Source: Pseudomonas sp.
GTDB taxonomy: Bacteria > Pseudomonadota > Gammaproteobacteria > Pseudomonadales > Pseudomonadaceae
Length of the DNA stretch: 64,000 bases
Assembly: GCF_030683065.1 (NCBI RefSeq)
Contig: NZ_JAUXMX010000061.1
Location: 1 to 64,000 of the forward strand
Direction: 5' to 3'
This document shows positions 44,486 to 55,378 of this stretch, one piece after another. The notes beneath the pieces were generated by a model. It saw only the letters and a list, made by a program, of their open reading frames with translations, was not told the origin of the DNA and did not search any database. A program made the translations under genes and the position numbers. How positions within the stretch are numbered: the stretch's first letter is position 1; each line of letters starts with the position of its first letter.

Positions 44486-46111
44486 ATGCCCCTAAGAAAC
44501 CTCAATATTGCGCCTAGAGCATCGCTCGGCTTCGGCCTGGTGGCCTTGCTGGTTTTATTACTCGGCAGTTTTTCACTGCTGCAGATGTCGGAAATGAACA
44601 AACAGTCGGAGCAGGTAAACGGTAACTGGCTGCCAAGCGTCTTGAGTCTGGGCGAGATGAACCAGGACATTTTGCGCCTGCGTGCGCTGACCTTGCGTCT
44701 ACTGCTTAATGACGACGAAGCCCTGACCCGACAAAACCTGGCGCGCGCTGACGAGTTCAAAGCTCAGATGCGCACAGCGCAGTTCGCCTATGAAAAATTA
44801 ATTTCAAGTGCTGCAGAGCAGAGTCTCTACGAGCGCTTCAAACAGGCCGAAAGTAGTTATCTGCAGGAGCAGGGCAAGATCGTCGAGGCGGTGCGTCGTG
44901 GCGATATGGATGCCGCGTTGGTTTTAGCCAGTGGCCCGCTCAACGGTCATGCAGATAGCATGGCCAAGGCACTGACTGACCTGTCCGTGCTGAATCGAGT
45001 CGGTGCAACTGAAGCTGCCAGCAGTGCCAGTGCTGTCTTCGCCAGCGCGCGTTTGTGGGTGGTGGTAATGATTGCCGTGGCGCTTGGGCTGACGGTGCTC
45101 CTGGCGCTGCTGCTGACGCGCAGCATCGTCGCGCCACTTGCCGAGGCGCTAAGGGTTGCCGAGGTGGTGGCCAGTGGCAACCTGACCCAGTCGATCGATG
45201 TGCAGGGTACGGATGAGCCGGCCCGTTTGCTAGGCGCGCTGAAGAGCATGCAGCAAAGTCTGCGCAGCACCATTCAGAATATTTCCGACTCATCGACGCA
45301 GTTGGCATCTGCTTCTGAAGAGCTCAGTGCGGTGACTGAGGACTCCACCCGCGGCCTACATCAACAGAACAATGAAATTGAACAGGCTGCCACCGCAGTC
45401 AACCAGATGACCAGCGCTGTGGAGGAGGTGGCACGCAACGCAGTGAGCACCTCGGAGGCCTCCAGCGAATCCAATCGTACTGCCCAGCATGGTCGCGAGC
45501 AGGTGCGTCAGACAGTTGATTCAATCAGCCATCTGGCTGACGACGTTACCAACACGTCCAGCGAAGTCGAGTTGTTGGCAGGCAAGGTGCGTGATATCAG
45601 CAAGGTACTGGATGTGATCCGCTCGATAGCGGATCAAACCAATCTGCTGGCCCTTAACGCGGCTATTGAAGCGGCGCGTGCCGGCGATGCCGGACGTGGT
45701 TTTGCTGTCGTGGCGGATGAAGTCCGTGCGTTGGCTCATCGGACTCAGCAGTCGACCAGTGAAATAGAACAGATGATTAGCGGTATTCAGCAGGGCACCG
45801 ATAAGGCCGTCAACGCCATGCAGAATAGCAACAGCAGGGCGCGTTCGACCCTGGATGTGGCCAAGGCAGCCGGCCTGGCCCTGGATGAAATTGCGGCCGC
45901 TATTTCGCAGATCAACGAGCGCAATCTGGTCATTGCCAGCGCGTCGGAACAACAGGCGCAGGTTGCCCGTGAGGTCGACCGTAATCTGGTCAACATCCGT
46001 GATCTGTCGATGCAGTCTTCGGCAGGTGCCAATCAGACCAGCGCTGCCAGTCAGGAGTTGTCGCGCCTTGCGGTGGACCTGAATACGTTGGTGGCGCGCT
46101 TCTCCATATGA
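44486..46111 (+). CDS. Methyl-accepting chemotaxis protein with four-helix sensor
   Basis: This 541-residue transmembrane chemoreceptor has TM1 at about 12–32, a periplasmic all-helical sensor of ~155 residues (4HB_MCP type), TM2 at about 188–210, and a HAMP domain (LLTRSIVAPLAEALRVAEVVASGNL). The cytoplasmic signalling domain has the hairpin tip IRSIADQTNLLALNAAIEAARAGDAGRGF. The ligand is unknown. There is no C-terminal CheR-binding pentapeptide; it ends VARFSI. It stands alone, far from che genes. AAAGGAC precedes the ATG. Confidence 0.93.
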   Translation: MPLRNLNIAPRASLGFGLVALLVLLLGSFSLLQMSEMNKQSEQVNGNWLPSVLSLGEMNQDILRLRALTLRLLLNDDEALTRQNLARADEFKAQMRTAQFAYEKLISSAAEQSLYERFKQAESSYLQEQGKIVEAVRRGDMDAALVLASGPLNGHADSMAKALTDLSVLNRVGATEAASSASAVFASARLWVVVMIAVALGLTVLLALLLTRSIVAPLAEALRVAEVVASGNLTQSIDVQGTDEPARLLGALKSMQQSLRSTIQNISDSSTQLASASEELSAVTEDSTRGLHQQNNEIEQAATAVNQMTSAVEEVARNAVSTSEASSESNRTAQHGREQVRQTVDSISHLADDVTNTSSEVELLAGKVRDISKVLDVIRSIADQTNLLALNAAIEAARAGDAGRGFAVVADEVRALAHRTQQSTSEIEQMISGIQQGTDKAVNAMQNSNSRARSTLDVAKAAGLALDEIAAAISQINERNLVIASASEQQAQVAREVDRNLVNIRDLSMQSSAGANQTSAASQELSRLAVDLNTLVARFSI

Positions 46112-46353
46112 CAGCAGGTTGGCGGGATTACTTGCGCACTGCTTTGCCGCAACCAGGCCTTGATGTGGGCTGGTTCGCGGCAGGTTGGCTGATCAAGGGT
46201 GACCCCCGTTAGGTGTACGCAGGCGTTGTTATAAAACCTGCAAGTCAGCCGCGTGCAGTGCGTTCAGTCACATGTCGAGTTCAAGCAGCAAGTTGTCATT
46301 CGCCTGTCATACGGGTGTCATAGGCTCGCGCCATCCCAAACAAGGAGCGCGAC

Positions 46354-46818
46354 ATGCATTACACCCGTTTCAGTGCGCTGGCCGCATTCATGTTGATGGC
46401 CGGGCAGGTGCAGGCCGAGGTAAGGGTCGAGGGGCCCGTGGAGTACGGTGTCTTTGCCAGCCAGTATCAGGACTTTAAGCCGGGCGAGCGGGTCTTGACC
46501 CGCAGTAATCAGCAGATCGAGCGCGCCGAGGTGATTCCGGCCAAGCTCGGCACCAAGTTCGGCATGCGCTATAGCTTGGTGGGTAAAACCGCCAGCGAAG
46601 CGCCACTGACCCTGCTTTATCTCACTCCAGGCGTCACCACCCCGGATGGCACGCGTCACGACAAGTTCGTCGTGACGCAGGCGTTGGTGCCAGACGCTGC
46701 GCAGGATGTCATGGCCTTCGAATTCAGCGAACCCCATGAAGTCGTTGCAGGTGAGTGGCATTTCCTGGTGTTCCAGGATGACCGCAAGCTGGCCGAGCAG
46801 CGTTTTCAGGTGCGTTGA
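46354..46818 (+). CDS. DUF3859 family exported protein
   Basis: This 154-residue protein has a cleavable signal peptide (MHYTRFSALAAFMLMAGQVQA) and a single beta-rich domain. It opens VEGPVEYGVFASQY and contains GMRYSLVGKTASEAPLTLLYLTPGVTTPDG and FEFSEPHEVVAGEWHFLVFQDDRKLAEQRF, features of the DUF3859 family of unknown function. Periplasmic location is expected. AAGGAGCG precedes the ATG. It ends four bases before the stop of the convergent OsmC gene. Confidence 0.85.
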   Translation: MHYTRFSALAAFMLMAGQVQAEVRVEGPVEYGVFASQYQDFKPGERVLTRSNQQIERAEVIPAKLGTKFGMRYSLVGKTASEAPLTLLYLTPGVTTPDGTRHDKFVVTQALVPDAAQDVMAFEFSEPHEVVAGEWHFLVFQDDRKLAEQRFQVR

Positions 46819-46822
46819 GAAA

Positions 46823-47257
46823 TCAGGCCAGGCTGCTGTGCAGTTGTGTGCCGTTGAGCAGGTTATCGGCCAGCGGACAACGCCGTTCGATTTCGTCGAG
46901 CAGTGCCTGCTTTTGTTCGCGGTCGAGGTCGGCGTCGATCTCGACCTTTACCCTTAGCGCCTGGAAACCAGGTCTTACGTCTTCACGCCTGCCGAGCAGG
47001 CCATCGGGGTCGTAGTCGGCCTCGATCTCGAAGCGCATGCCACGCAGTTCGATCTTCTGCTGGTGGGCGATGTAACGGCCCAGGGTGCCGAAGCAGCCGG
47101 CGACCGCCGCCAGGACAATATCCAGTGGAGTGGGGCCCAGGCCCTGCCCGCCAGCATGCGCGGGCTGATCCATGACCACGCGATGATCGCCGCATTGCAC
47201 CTCGATGCTCATGCCGGCATGCATGTGCCCATGGGCGCTGATGGTTTTAATGGTCAT
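46823..47257 (-). CDS. OsmC/Ohr family peroxiredoxin-like protein
   Basis: This 144-residue protein has the two conserved cysteines of OsmC-type thiol peroxidases: the first in VLAAVAGCFGTLGRYIAHQQ (about C55), the second in IERRCPLADNLLNG (about C127). MDQPAHAGGQGLGPTPLDIVLAA is the usual lead-in. Family members reduce organic hydroperoxides. This subgroup is closer to generic OsmC/YhfA-like proteins than to Ohr, so the substrate is uncertain. It is monocistronic and convergent with the DUF3859 gene. Confidence 0.88.
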   Translation of the reverse strand: MTIKTISAHGHMHAGMSIEVQCGDHRVVMDQPAHAGGQGLGPTPLDIVLAAVAGCFGTLGRYIAHQQKIELRGMRFEIEADYDPDGLLGRREDVRPGFQALRVKVEIDADLDREQKQALLDEIERRCPLADNLLNGTQLHSSLA

Positions 47258-47514
47258 GCCTGAGTCCTCATTGTGCTGCGATTGGCGTTGCCAGCAGCAT
47301 AAGAGGGCGCGCGGCCGTGACGTTGATCCTGGTCAAGCAAGGCGTAATGCTGTTCGTTATACCCGCTGCCGAGTGCGCCGGGCCAGGCAATAAATTGTCT
47401 AGGTGATGCTCCGAGGCTTGCGGCTGTCGGTGCCGCGCGGACTCATTTCGTTTCTGCCATTTGCTCTGAACAGCCCGGCGACTTACAGTCTGGCGCTCAT
47501 TGAGCGGAGTATCT

Positions 47515-48648
47515 ATGCGCGTCACCTGGGACATTTTCTGCAGCGTTGTCGACAACTATGGCGATATTGGGGTGACCTGGCGGCTTGCGCGGCAACTGGC
47601 GGGCGAGCATGACGTGACCGTGAGGTTGTGGCTGGATGATCTCGGTGCGTTCACGCGCCTGTGCCCACAGGCCGACAGGCATCTGCCGCAGCAATCCTTG
47701 CAGGGCGTAGAGGTGCTTCAGTGGCCGCTGCCTTGGCAGCCTGTAGAGTCGGCGGATGTGGTGATCGAGGCGTTTGCCTGCGAGTTGCCGGCCGTTTATG
47801 TCACGGCGATGGCGGCGCGGCCGCAGAAGGTTCTGTGGCTGAATCTGGAATACCTCAGCGCTGAGGGCTGGGTCGAAGGCTGCCATGGTTTACCGTCCCT
47901 GCAGTCGAATGGATTGCAGAAATTCTTCTTTTTCCCCGGCTTTACCGCAGGCAGCGGTGGCTTACTGCGCGAGCGCGATCTGCTCGACCAACGCCGGGCG
48001 TTTCAGGTCGACTCTTTGGCATGTGAAGCTTTTCTTCAGGGGCTGGGGGTGGAGCCCATAGCAGGGGCGCGGCGTGTGTCGTTGTTCGCTTACGAGAATC
48101 GCGGCCTGGCCAGTTGGTTGGACGCCTTGGCGGCAGATGCCCTTGTGACTCAGCTGCTGGTGCCGGAGGGGCGTATTCTCGGCGATCTGCAAGCCTGGCT
48201 CGGTTGCGCGGCGCTGGTTGCCGGTGATCGACAGCAGCGCGGGCAGTTGCATATCCAGGTACTGCCGTTTGTTGAGCAGGAGCAGTACGACCGCTTGCTC
48301 TGGAGTTGCGACTTCAACGCGGTGCGTGGTGAGGACTCATTCGTTCGTGCGCAATGGGCAGGGCGCCCGTTGCTTTGGCATATCTATTGGCAAGATGAGG
48401 GCGCTCACTGGGACAAGCTCGAAGCGTTTCTGGCGTTGTATACCAAGGGCTTGTCGCCTGCCGCGCGTGAGGCGCTTGAAGGCCTATGGCGTGCGTGGAA
48501 TGCGGGTGAGACTATGGGTGCTAGCTGGCAGGCAGTGCTGCAGGTGTGGCCAGAACTGGCTGAACATGCTGAACGCTGGTCTCTGCAACAGGCTTCTCAG
48601 GCTGATCTTGCCGCGGCACTGGTAGAGTTTTACCTAAATTGGCTATGA
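47515..48648 (+). CDS. earP: EF-P arginine rhamnosyltransferase EarP
   Basis: EarP transfers rhamnose from dTDP-beta-L-rhamnose to Arg32 of elongation factor P, activating it to relieve ribosome stalling at proline stretches. The 377-residue GT-B protein has the signature WDIFCSVVDNYGDIGVTWRLARQL with the catalytic aspartates near residues 13 and 17. The C-terminal nucleotide-sugar site reads DFNAVRGEDSFVRAQWAGRPLLWHIY. It was formerly DUF2331. ATG 47515 has GGAG eight bases upstream. efp follows after 46 bp on the same strand, the usual arrangement for this pair. Confidence 0.95.
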   Translation: MRVTWDIFCSVVDNYGDIGVTWRLARQLAGEHDVTVRLWLDDLGAFTRLCPQADRHLPQQSLQGVEVLQWPLPWQPVESADVVIEAFACELPAVYVTAMAARPQKVLWLNLEYLSAEGWVEGCHGLPSLQSNGLQKFFFFPGFTAGSGGLLRERDLLDQRRAFQVDSLACEAFLQGLGVEPIAGARRVSLFAYENRGLASWLDALAADALVTQLLVPEGRILGDLQAWLGCAALVAGDRQQRGQLHIQVLPFVEQEQYDRLLWSCDFNAVRGEDSFVRAQWAGRPLLWHIYWQDEGAHWDKLEAFLALYTKGLSPAAREALEGLWRAWNAGETMGASWQAVLQVWPELAEHAERWSLQQASQADLAAALVEFYLNWL

Positions 48649-48694
48649 TACGCGGCCTAGATTTCCGTATCTCCATCCAAATCCGGATATTAGT

Positions 48695-49267
48695 ATGAAA
48701 ACCGCACAAGAAATGAAGCCCAACAGTGTGGCCCTGATTGACGGCCAGCCTTGGCTTATCCAGAAGGCCGAATTCACCAAGTCCGGTCGCAACAGCGCTA
48801 TTGTCAAAATGAAGCTGCGTAACCTGCTCACGGGTTCCTCAACAGAGACCGTGTACAAGGCCGACGATAAGCTTGAGCCGGTTATTCTTGACCGCGTTGC
48901 CGTGACCTACTCCTACTACAGCGAGCCGAACTACGTCTTCATGGACGATGAGTTCAATCAGTACGAGCTGAACAAGGATGATCTGGAAAGCGTTATGCCG
49001 TATATCGTTGACGGCATGACTGACATCTGCGAAGCCGTGTTCTTCGAAGGCAAAGTGGTTTCGGTCGATCTGCCGACCACCATCGTTCGCCAGATTACCT
49101 ACACCGAAGGTTCCGCCCGTGGCGACACCTCCGGCAAGGTGATGAAGACTGCCAAGCTGAGCAACGGCACTGAAGTCAAGGTTGCAGACTTCTGCAATAT
49201 TGACGACTGGATCGAGATCGACACTCGCACCGGTGAGTACAAGTCCCGCGCTAAAGCCCCAGTCTAA
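48695..49267 (+). CDS. efp: Translation elongation factor P (Arg32 type)
   Basis: EF-P binds the ribosome next to the P-site tRNA and promotes peptide bonds between consecutive prolines. The 190-residue product has the three beta-barrel domains. The modified loop reads TKSGRNSA, with arginine at position 32 rather than the lysine used by EpmA/B systems, matching the EarP gene next door. The C-terminal GEYKSRAKAPV is standard. TATGAT at 48654–48659 may be the −10 of its own promoter. A terminator follows. Confidence 0.97.
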   Translation: MKTAQEMKPNSVALIDGQPWLIQKAEFTKSGRNSAIVKMKLRNLLTGSSTETVYKADDKLEPVILDRVAVTYSYYSEPNYVFMDDEFNQYELNKDDLESVMPYIVDGMTDICEAVFFEGKVVSVDLPTTIVRQITYTEGSARGDTSGKVMKTAKLSNGTEVKVADFCNIDDWIEIDTRTGEYKSRAKAPV

Positions 49268-49293
49268 GTACTGGCTTTACCCGCGAGCAAATC

Positions 49294-49319
49294 AAGCCCG
49301 ACCTAGTGTCGGGCTTTTT
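49294..49319 (+). terminator. Terminator of efp
   Basis: AAGCCCGAC–CTAGT–GTCGGGCTT followed by a T-run, 27 bp past the stop. Confidence 0.9.
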
Positions 49320-49445
49320 GCTGATGCGCCAAGGGTGGGGCCTCGTTTGGCGCTCCGCCTTATGGCGTATCGCCTTGAGCACGCCATGTTGGCCCTTCAC
49401 AACTGATTGCTGTCGGCAGGGCACGCCGGTTTAACTGCCGCTTGC

Positions 49446-50093
49446 CTAAACGTGTCGCGGGCTCTGTGGCGGCGGGTTGATGCCCATGGACAGATAAATG
49501 CTGGTGAAGGCGTCGACGCCGATATTGGCCGGTTTGACCCAGTCCACGGGTACATACAGCAGGCCGCCGCCTATTGGGATAGGGGCAGTTGGCACCAGCA
49601 CGGCGTAATAGCTGCGGCCATCGATATCAATCGGGTTGGGGTTGGGCATTAGTGCCAGTACGGCGACCCCGTCACCACCGAACAAGCACCAGACCGGACT
49701 CATGGCATTGATGTCGGCGCCTTCCTTTTTCTCCAGCAGGTCGACAAAGCGATCCGCCAGATTGTAAAGCTTACCGAACAGCGGAATGCGACGCAGGGTC
49801 AGGTTGGTCAGCCATTGCAGCGGGCGGCGCAGCCCCAGTTGCACGCCCAGGCCTAGGGCATAAATGCCCATCAGCAGCGCCGCGGTGCCCAGGGTGTACG
49901 CCAGGTAAGGGTTGCTGACGAATGGCTGGCCCATGGCGGCAAACACTTGGCCGAGATAGCTGGAGGGCCCGATTGCCTGGTTCAATAAGCCGACCACCCA
50001 GGACAACAGCGTCAAGCTCAAGGCCAGGGGCAGCAGTACGATAAAGCCGGTTAGCCAGGTGGCAATGAGTGCGTTGGCGCTTTTCTTGAACAT
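49446..50093 (-). CDS. DUF502 family inner-membrane protein
   Basis: This 215-residue protein has two hydrophobic helical regions (about 10–38 and 62–86). A soluble domain carries the family stretch RRIPLFGKLYNLADRFVDLLEKKEG and a C-terminal beta part VLVPTAPIPIGGGLLYVPVDWVKPANIGVDAFTSIYLSMG. That order is typical of DUF502. Function is not established. It lies 44 bp downstream of the acetoacetyl-CoA synthetase gene on the same strand and may be read through from it. Confidence 0.87.
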   Translation of the reverse strand: MFKKSANALIATWLTGFIVLLPLALSLTLLSWVVGLLNQAIGPSSYLGQVFAAMGQPFVSNPYLAYTLGTAALLMGIYALGLGVQLGLRRPLQWLTNLTLRRIPLFGKLYNLADRFVDLLEKKEGADINAMSPVWCLFGGDGVAVLALMPNPNPIDIDGRSYYAVLVPTAPIPIGGGLLYVPVDWVKPANIGVDAFTSIYLSMGINPPPQSPRHV

Positions 50094-50137
50094 GTGGATG
50101 AGATCCGGTTGAGGGGTGCAATCAGCTTGAAAACTGC

Positions 50138-52093
<1,956 letters not shown>

Positions 52094-52382
52094 GTCGATT
52101 CCTCATTCGGCAGGTGCCGTAATTCTTGTTGTGCCGGGCTGCTGCGCCTGGCCGATTGCACGCTAGCCTACTGATCGCTGGAAGCCTTGACCTGCAGCGA
52201 CCCTTATTGCTCGGCTGCCGACCTGGCGGCTGTTGTAGCAGTTTTGCACCGAAGGCCGGGCCGGCACGCTGCATCTGGGGCTGTGGCTTTACAGGCTGTA
52301 AACAAAGCCTGACGGCAGTGGTTTTCGTAACCCGATGCAATCCGGGACAGCCTTTATTCACCGCCCTCTCGATTGCGTTGGG

Positions 52383-53285
52383 CTACGCGCTGGCCAGCCG
52401 CGCCCGTGCTACCCGCGAGCCATTGGGCTTATCCAGTACTGCGCAAATGCGCTGGCCGGCGCAGATCAACTTATCCATATCAATACCGGTTTCGATACCC
52501 TGGCCGTTGAGCAGGTACAGCACATCTTCGGTCGCGACATTGCCGGTGGCACCCTTGGCGTAAGGGCAGCCGCCCAGCCCCGCGACGGAGCTGTCGAACA
52601 CGTTAATACCTTCGAGCAGGCTGGCGTATATATTGGTCAAGGCTTGGCCGTAGGTGTCGTGGAAGTGTCCGGCCAGCTTGTCTCTGGGGATATCGCGGCC
52701 CACCACTTCGATCAGTCGGCGCGTATCACCTGCGGTGCCGGCACCTATGGTGTCGCCTAGGGACACTTCATAGCAGCCCATGGCAAACAGCTCGCGGGCG
52801 ACCAGGGCGACCTGTTCTGGCGGCACGCTGCCGTCATACGGGCAGCCCAGCACGCAGGAGACATAACCGCGCACGCGGATGCCATGTTGGTGAGCGGCGT
52901 CCATTAGCGGAGCAAAGCGCTCAAGGCTCTCGCTGATCGAGCAGTTGATATTCTTCTGTGAGAACGCCTCGCTTGCTGCAGCAAATACCGCAACCTCCTT
53001 GACCCCTGCGGCCAGCGCACCTTCGAAACCTTTCAGGTTGGGTGCCAGGGCGGCGTAAGTGATACCCGGCAATTGCTGGATCTGCGCAAACACCTGCGCG
53101 CTGCCCGCCATCTGCGGCACCCACTTGGGCGAGACAAAGCTGCCTACCTCGATATAGCCGAGGCCGGCGGCAGATAAGTCGTCGACCAGGCGCACCTTGT
53201 CGGCCACGCTGATCGGCTGTTTCTCATTCTGCAAACCGTCGCGCGGGCCGACTTCGACCAGGCGGACTTGTTTGGGTAAATTCAT
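52383..53285 (-). CDS. liuE: Hydroxymethylglutaryl-CoA lyase
   Basis: LiuE cleaves 3-hydroxy-3-methylglutaryl-CoA to acetyl-CoA and acetoacetate, the last step of leucine degradation. The 300-residue TIM-barrel starts with VRLVEVGPRDGLQNEKQPIS, holding the catalytic Arg and Asp. The metal-binding HFHDTYGQALTN is present, and the catalytic cysteine loop is AGLGGCPYAKGATGNVATED. ATG 53285 has AAGGAGA upstream. A longer frame to 53324 reads through a repeat and is not supported. It is the last gene of the liu operon, separated from liuD by 83 bp holding part of a palindromic repeat. Confidence 0.95.
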   Translation of the reverse strand: MNLPKQVRLVEVGPRDGLQNEKQPISVADKVRLVDDLSAAGLGYIEVGSFVSPKWVPQMAGSAQVFAQIQQLPGITYAALAPNLKGFEGALAAGVKEVAVFAAASEAFSQKNINCSISESLERFAPLMDAAHQHGIRVRGYVSCVLGCPYDGSVPPEQVALVARELFAMGCYEVSLGDTIGAGTAGDTRRLIEVVGRDIPRDKLAGHFHDTYGQALTNIYASLLEGINVFDSSVAGLGGCPYAKGATGNVATEDVLYLLNGQGIETGIDMDKLICAGQRICAVLDKPNGSRVARARLASA

Positions 53286-53308
53286 TTGGCGTCTCCTTTG
53301 GGGCCACT

Positions 53309-53364
53309 GGTGCGCACGGCGCACCCTACGGTGTACGCGATGCCATGGGTTTACGCAGGGTGCG
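53309..53364. repeat. Palindromic repeat, partial copy, liuE–liuD spacer
   Basis: Positions 53309–53330 are identical over 22 bases to the right arm of the repeat at 56222–56243. A new stem forms between CGCACCCTACG (53320–53330) and CGCAGGGTGCG (53354–53364), 10 of 11 paired. Confidence 0.75.
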
Positions 53365-53368
53365 TTGC

Positions 53369-55378
53369 TTATGGCTCTTGCAGCTCCACCAGCACGGCGC
53401 CTTCGCTGACCATCTCACCTTCGCTGCAATACAGCGCCTTGACGGTGCCGGCATGGGGCGCACGGATGCTGTGTTCCATCTTCATCGCTTCCAGCACCAC
53501 CAAGGCCGCACCGGCTTCCACCGCCTGCCCAGCCTCGACCAGTACGCGCACGATACTGCCGTTCATGGGTGCGGTAAGCCCGCCGTGATGGCTGTGGCTG
53601 GCCTCGACTGCGGCAATCGGGTCGAGTTGGCTGATGGCGTGCAATTCACCTTGCCATTCCAGGTAAAGGGTATCGCCCTGGCGGATGGCGTGCAGGCGTT
53701 GTTCGCCCCCTGTAGGAGCCAGCTTGCTGGCGATCTGGATGGCAGCAGGAGCATCGTTAGAATGCTGCAACACGGCCAGCGGGTTGTTGCACAACAGCGT
53801 CTCGCCCTGCAGTCGGGCGCCACCGTTGGCGCGCACCTTTTGCGTGGTGCCATTACAGCTCAGGTGCAGGTCGATCTCGGTCGGCAGACCGGCGCGCCAG
53901 CCACTGGTGCCGACCCAGGGCGAATGGAAGTCTTCGTGCTTGCGCCGTAGCGGCTCGCTCTGGGCGAAGGCGTCGCCTGCCAGCTGCCAGAACTCAGCCG
54001 TCAGGTCAGCGGGCGGCGGCAGCAGTTGCGCTTCATGGCGCGGGATAAAACCGGTATCCAGTTCGGCGTCGGCAAAGGCCGGATGGGCCAGCACGCGGGT
54101 GAGAAATGCCAGGTTAGTCTTGACTCCGCCGATGCAGGTTTCCTTGAGCATGGCCAGTAGGCGTAGGCGCGCCTCCTCGCGGTTCTCGCCCCAGGCGATC
54201 AGCTTGCCGAGCATCGGGTCGTAGAAAGGCGAAACTTCGTCACCTTCGGCAACCCCCGTGTCGACTCGGCGGCCCGGGCCGGCTGCGGGTTCGCGGTACA
54301 GGCTCAAGCGTCCGGTGGACGGCAGGAAGTCGTGCTCCGGGTCTTCGGCGTAGAGACGCACTTCGATGGCGTGGCCAATCAGCGGCACCTGCTCCTGGCT
54401 GATCGGCAGCGCTTCGCCACGGGCGACGCGGATCTGCCAGGCGACCAGGTCCAGGCCGGTAATCAATTCGGTCACCGGGTGCTCGACCTGCAGGCGGGTG
54501 TTCATCTCCATAAAGAAGAAGTCGCCGCGCTCATCCAGTAGAAACTCTACGGTGCCGGCGCCGACATAGCCGATGGCCTGGGCGGCCTTGACCGCCGCTT
54601 CGCCCATGGTGCGGCGCAGTTCAGGCGACAGGCCGGGCGCTGGTGCTTCTTCGACGACCTTCTGGTGGCGGCGCTGGATCGAGCAGTCGCGCTCATTCAG
54701 GTACAGGCAGTGGCCGTGCTGGTCGGCGAAGACCTGGATTTCCACATGGCGCGGCTTGAGGACGTATTTCTCCACCAGCATGCGCGAATCGCCGAACGAG
54801 GATTGTGCCTCGCGCTGGGCGCTGGCTAGGGCTTCGGCTAGTTCGCTTTCGCGCTCGACCACCTTCATGCCCTTGCCGCCGCCGCCAGCGGTAGCCTTGA
54901 GCAATACCGGGTAGCCGATGACGTCGGCAGCAGTGCGGAAGGTCTCGATATCCTGAGCGTTGCCGTGATAGCCCGGTACCAGCGGTACGCCGGCGGCTTC
55001 CATCAGCGACTTGGCCGCAGACTTGCTGCCCATGGCGTCGATAGCCGAGGCGGGCGGGCCGAGAAAGATCAGGCCAGCGTCTTCAATGGCGCGGGCGAAA
55101 CCAGCGTTTTCCGAAAGAAAGCCATAACCGGGGTGGATGGCCTGGGCACCGCTGGCCTTGGCCGCTGCGATCAGCGCGTCGATACGCAGGTAGCTGTCGG
55201 CCGGCTTGGCGCCGCCCAGGTCGATGGCGATGTCCGCTTCGCGTACGTGACGGGCGTTATGGTCGACTGCACTGTGTACCGCCACGGTCGTGATGCCCAT
55301 GGCTTTGGCCGTGCGCATCACCCGGCAGGCGATCTCGCCACGGTTGGCGATTAGCAGGGTGTCAATGTGCTTGCTCAT
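53369..55378 (-). CDS. liuD: Methylcrotonyl-CoA carboxylase, biotin-containing subunit
   Basis: LiuD carboxylates its biotin with ATP and bicarbonate for the carboxylation of 3-methylcrotonyl-CoA. The 669-residue protein contains the biotin carboxylase domain (LLIANRGEIACRVMRTAKAMG at the start, KATAGGGGKGMKVVE in the ATP-grasp, EMNTRLQVEHPVTELITG). A middle BT domain follows, then a C-terminal biotinyl domain with the biotin-carrying K633 in VLEAMKMEHSI. It overlaps liuC by ATGA. It partners with LiuB. Confidence 0.95.
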   Translation of the reverse strand: MSKHIDTLLIANRGEIACRVMRTAKAMGITTVAVHSAVDHNARHVREADIAIDLGGAKPADSYLRIDALIAAAKASGAQAIHPGYGFLSENAGFARAIEDAGLIFLGPPASAIDAMGSKSAAKSLMEAAGVPLVPGYHGNAQDIETFRTAADVIGYPVLLKATAGGGGKGMKVVERESELAEALASAQREAQSSFGDSRMLVEKYVLKPRHVEIQVFADQHGHCLYLNERDCSIQRRHQKVVEEAPAPGLSPELRRTMGEAAVKAAQAIGYVGAGTVEFLLDERGDFFFMEMNTRLQVEHPVTELITGLDLVAWQIRVARGEALPISQEQVPLIGHAIEVRLYAEDPEHDFLPSTGRLSLYREPAAGPGRRVDTGVAEGDEVSPFYDPMLGKLIAWGENREEARLRLLAMLKETCIGGVKTNLAFLTRVLAHPAFADAELDTGFIPRHEAQLLPPPADLTAEFWQLAGDAFAQSEPLRRKHEDFHSPWVGTSGWRAGLPTEIDLHLSCNGTTQKVRANGGARLQGETLLCNNPLAVLQHSNDAPAAIQIASKLAPTGGEQRLHAIRQGDTLYLEWQGELHAISQLDPIAAVEASHSHHGGLTAPMNGSIVRVLVEAGQAVEAGAALVVLEAMKMEHSIRAPHAGTVKALYCSEGEMVSEGAVLVELQEP

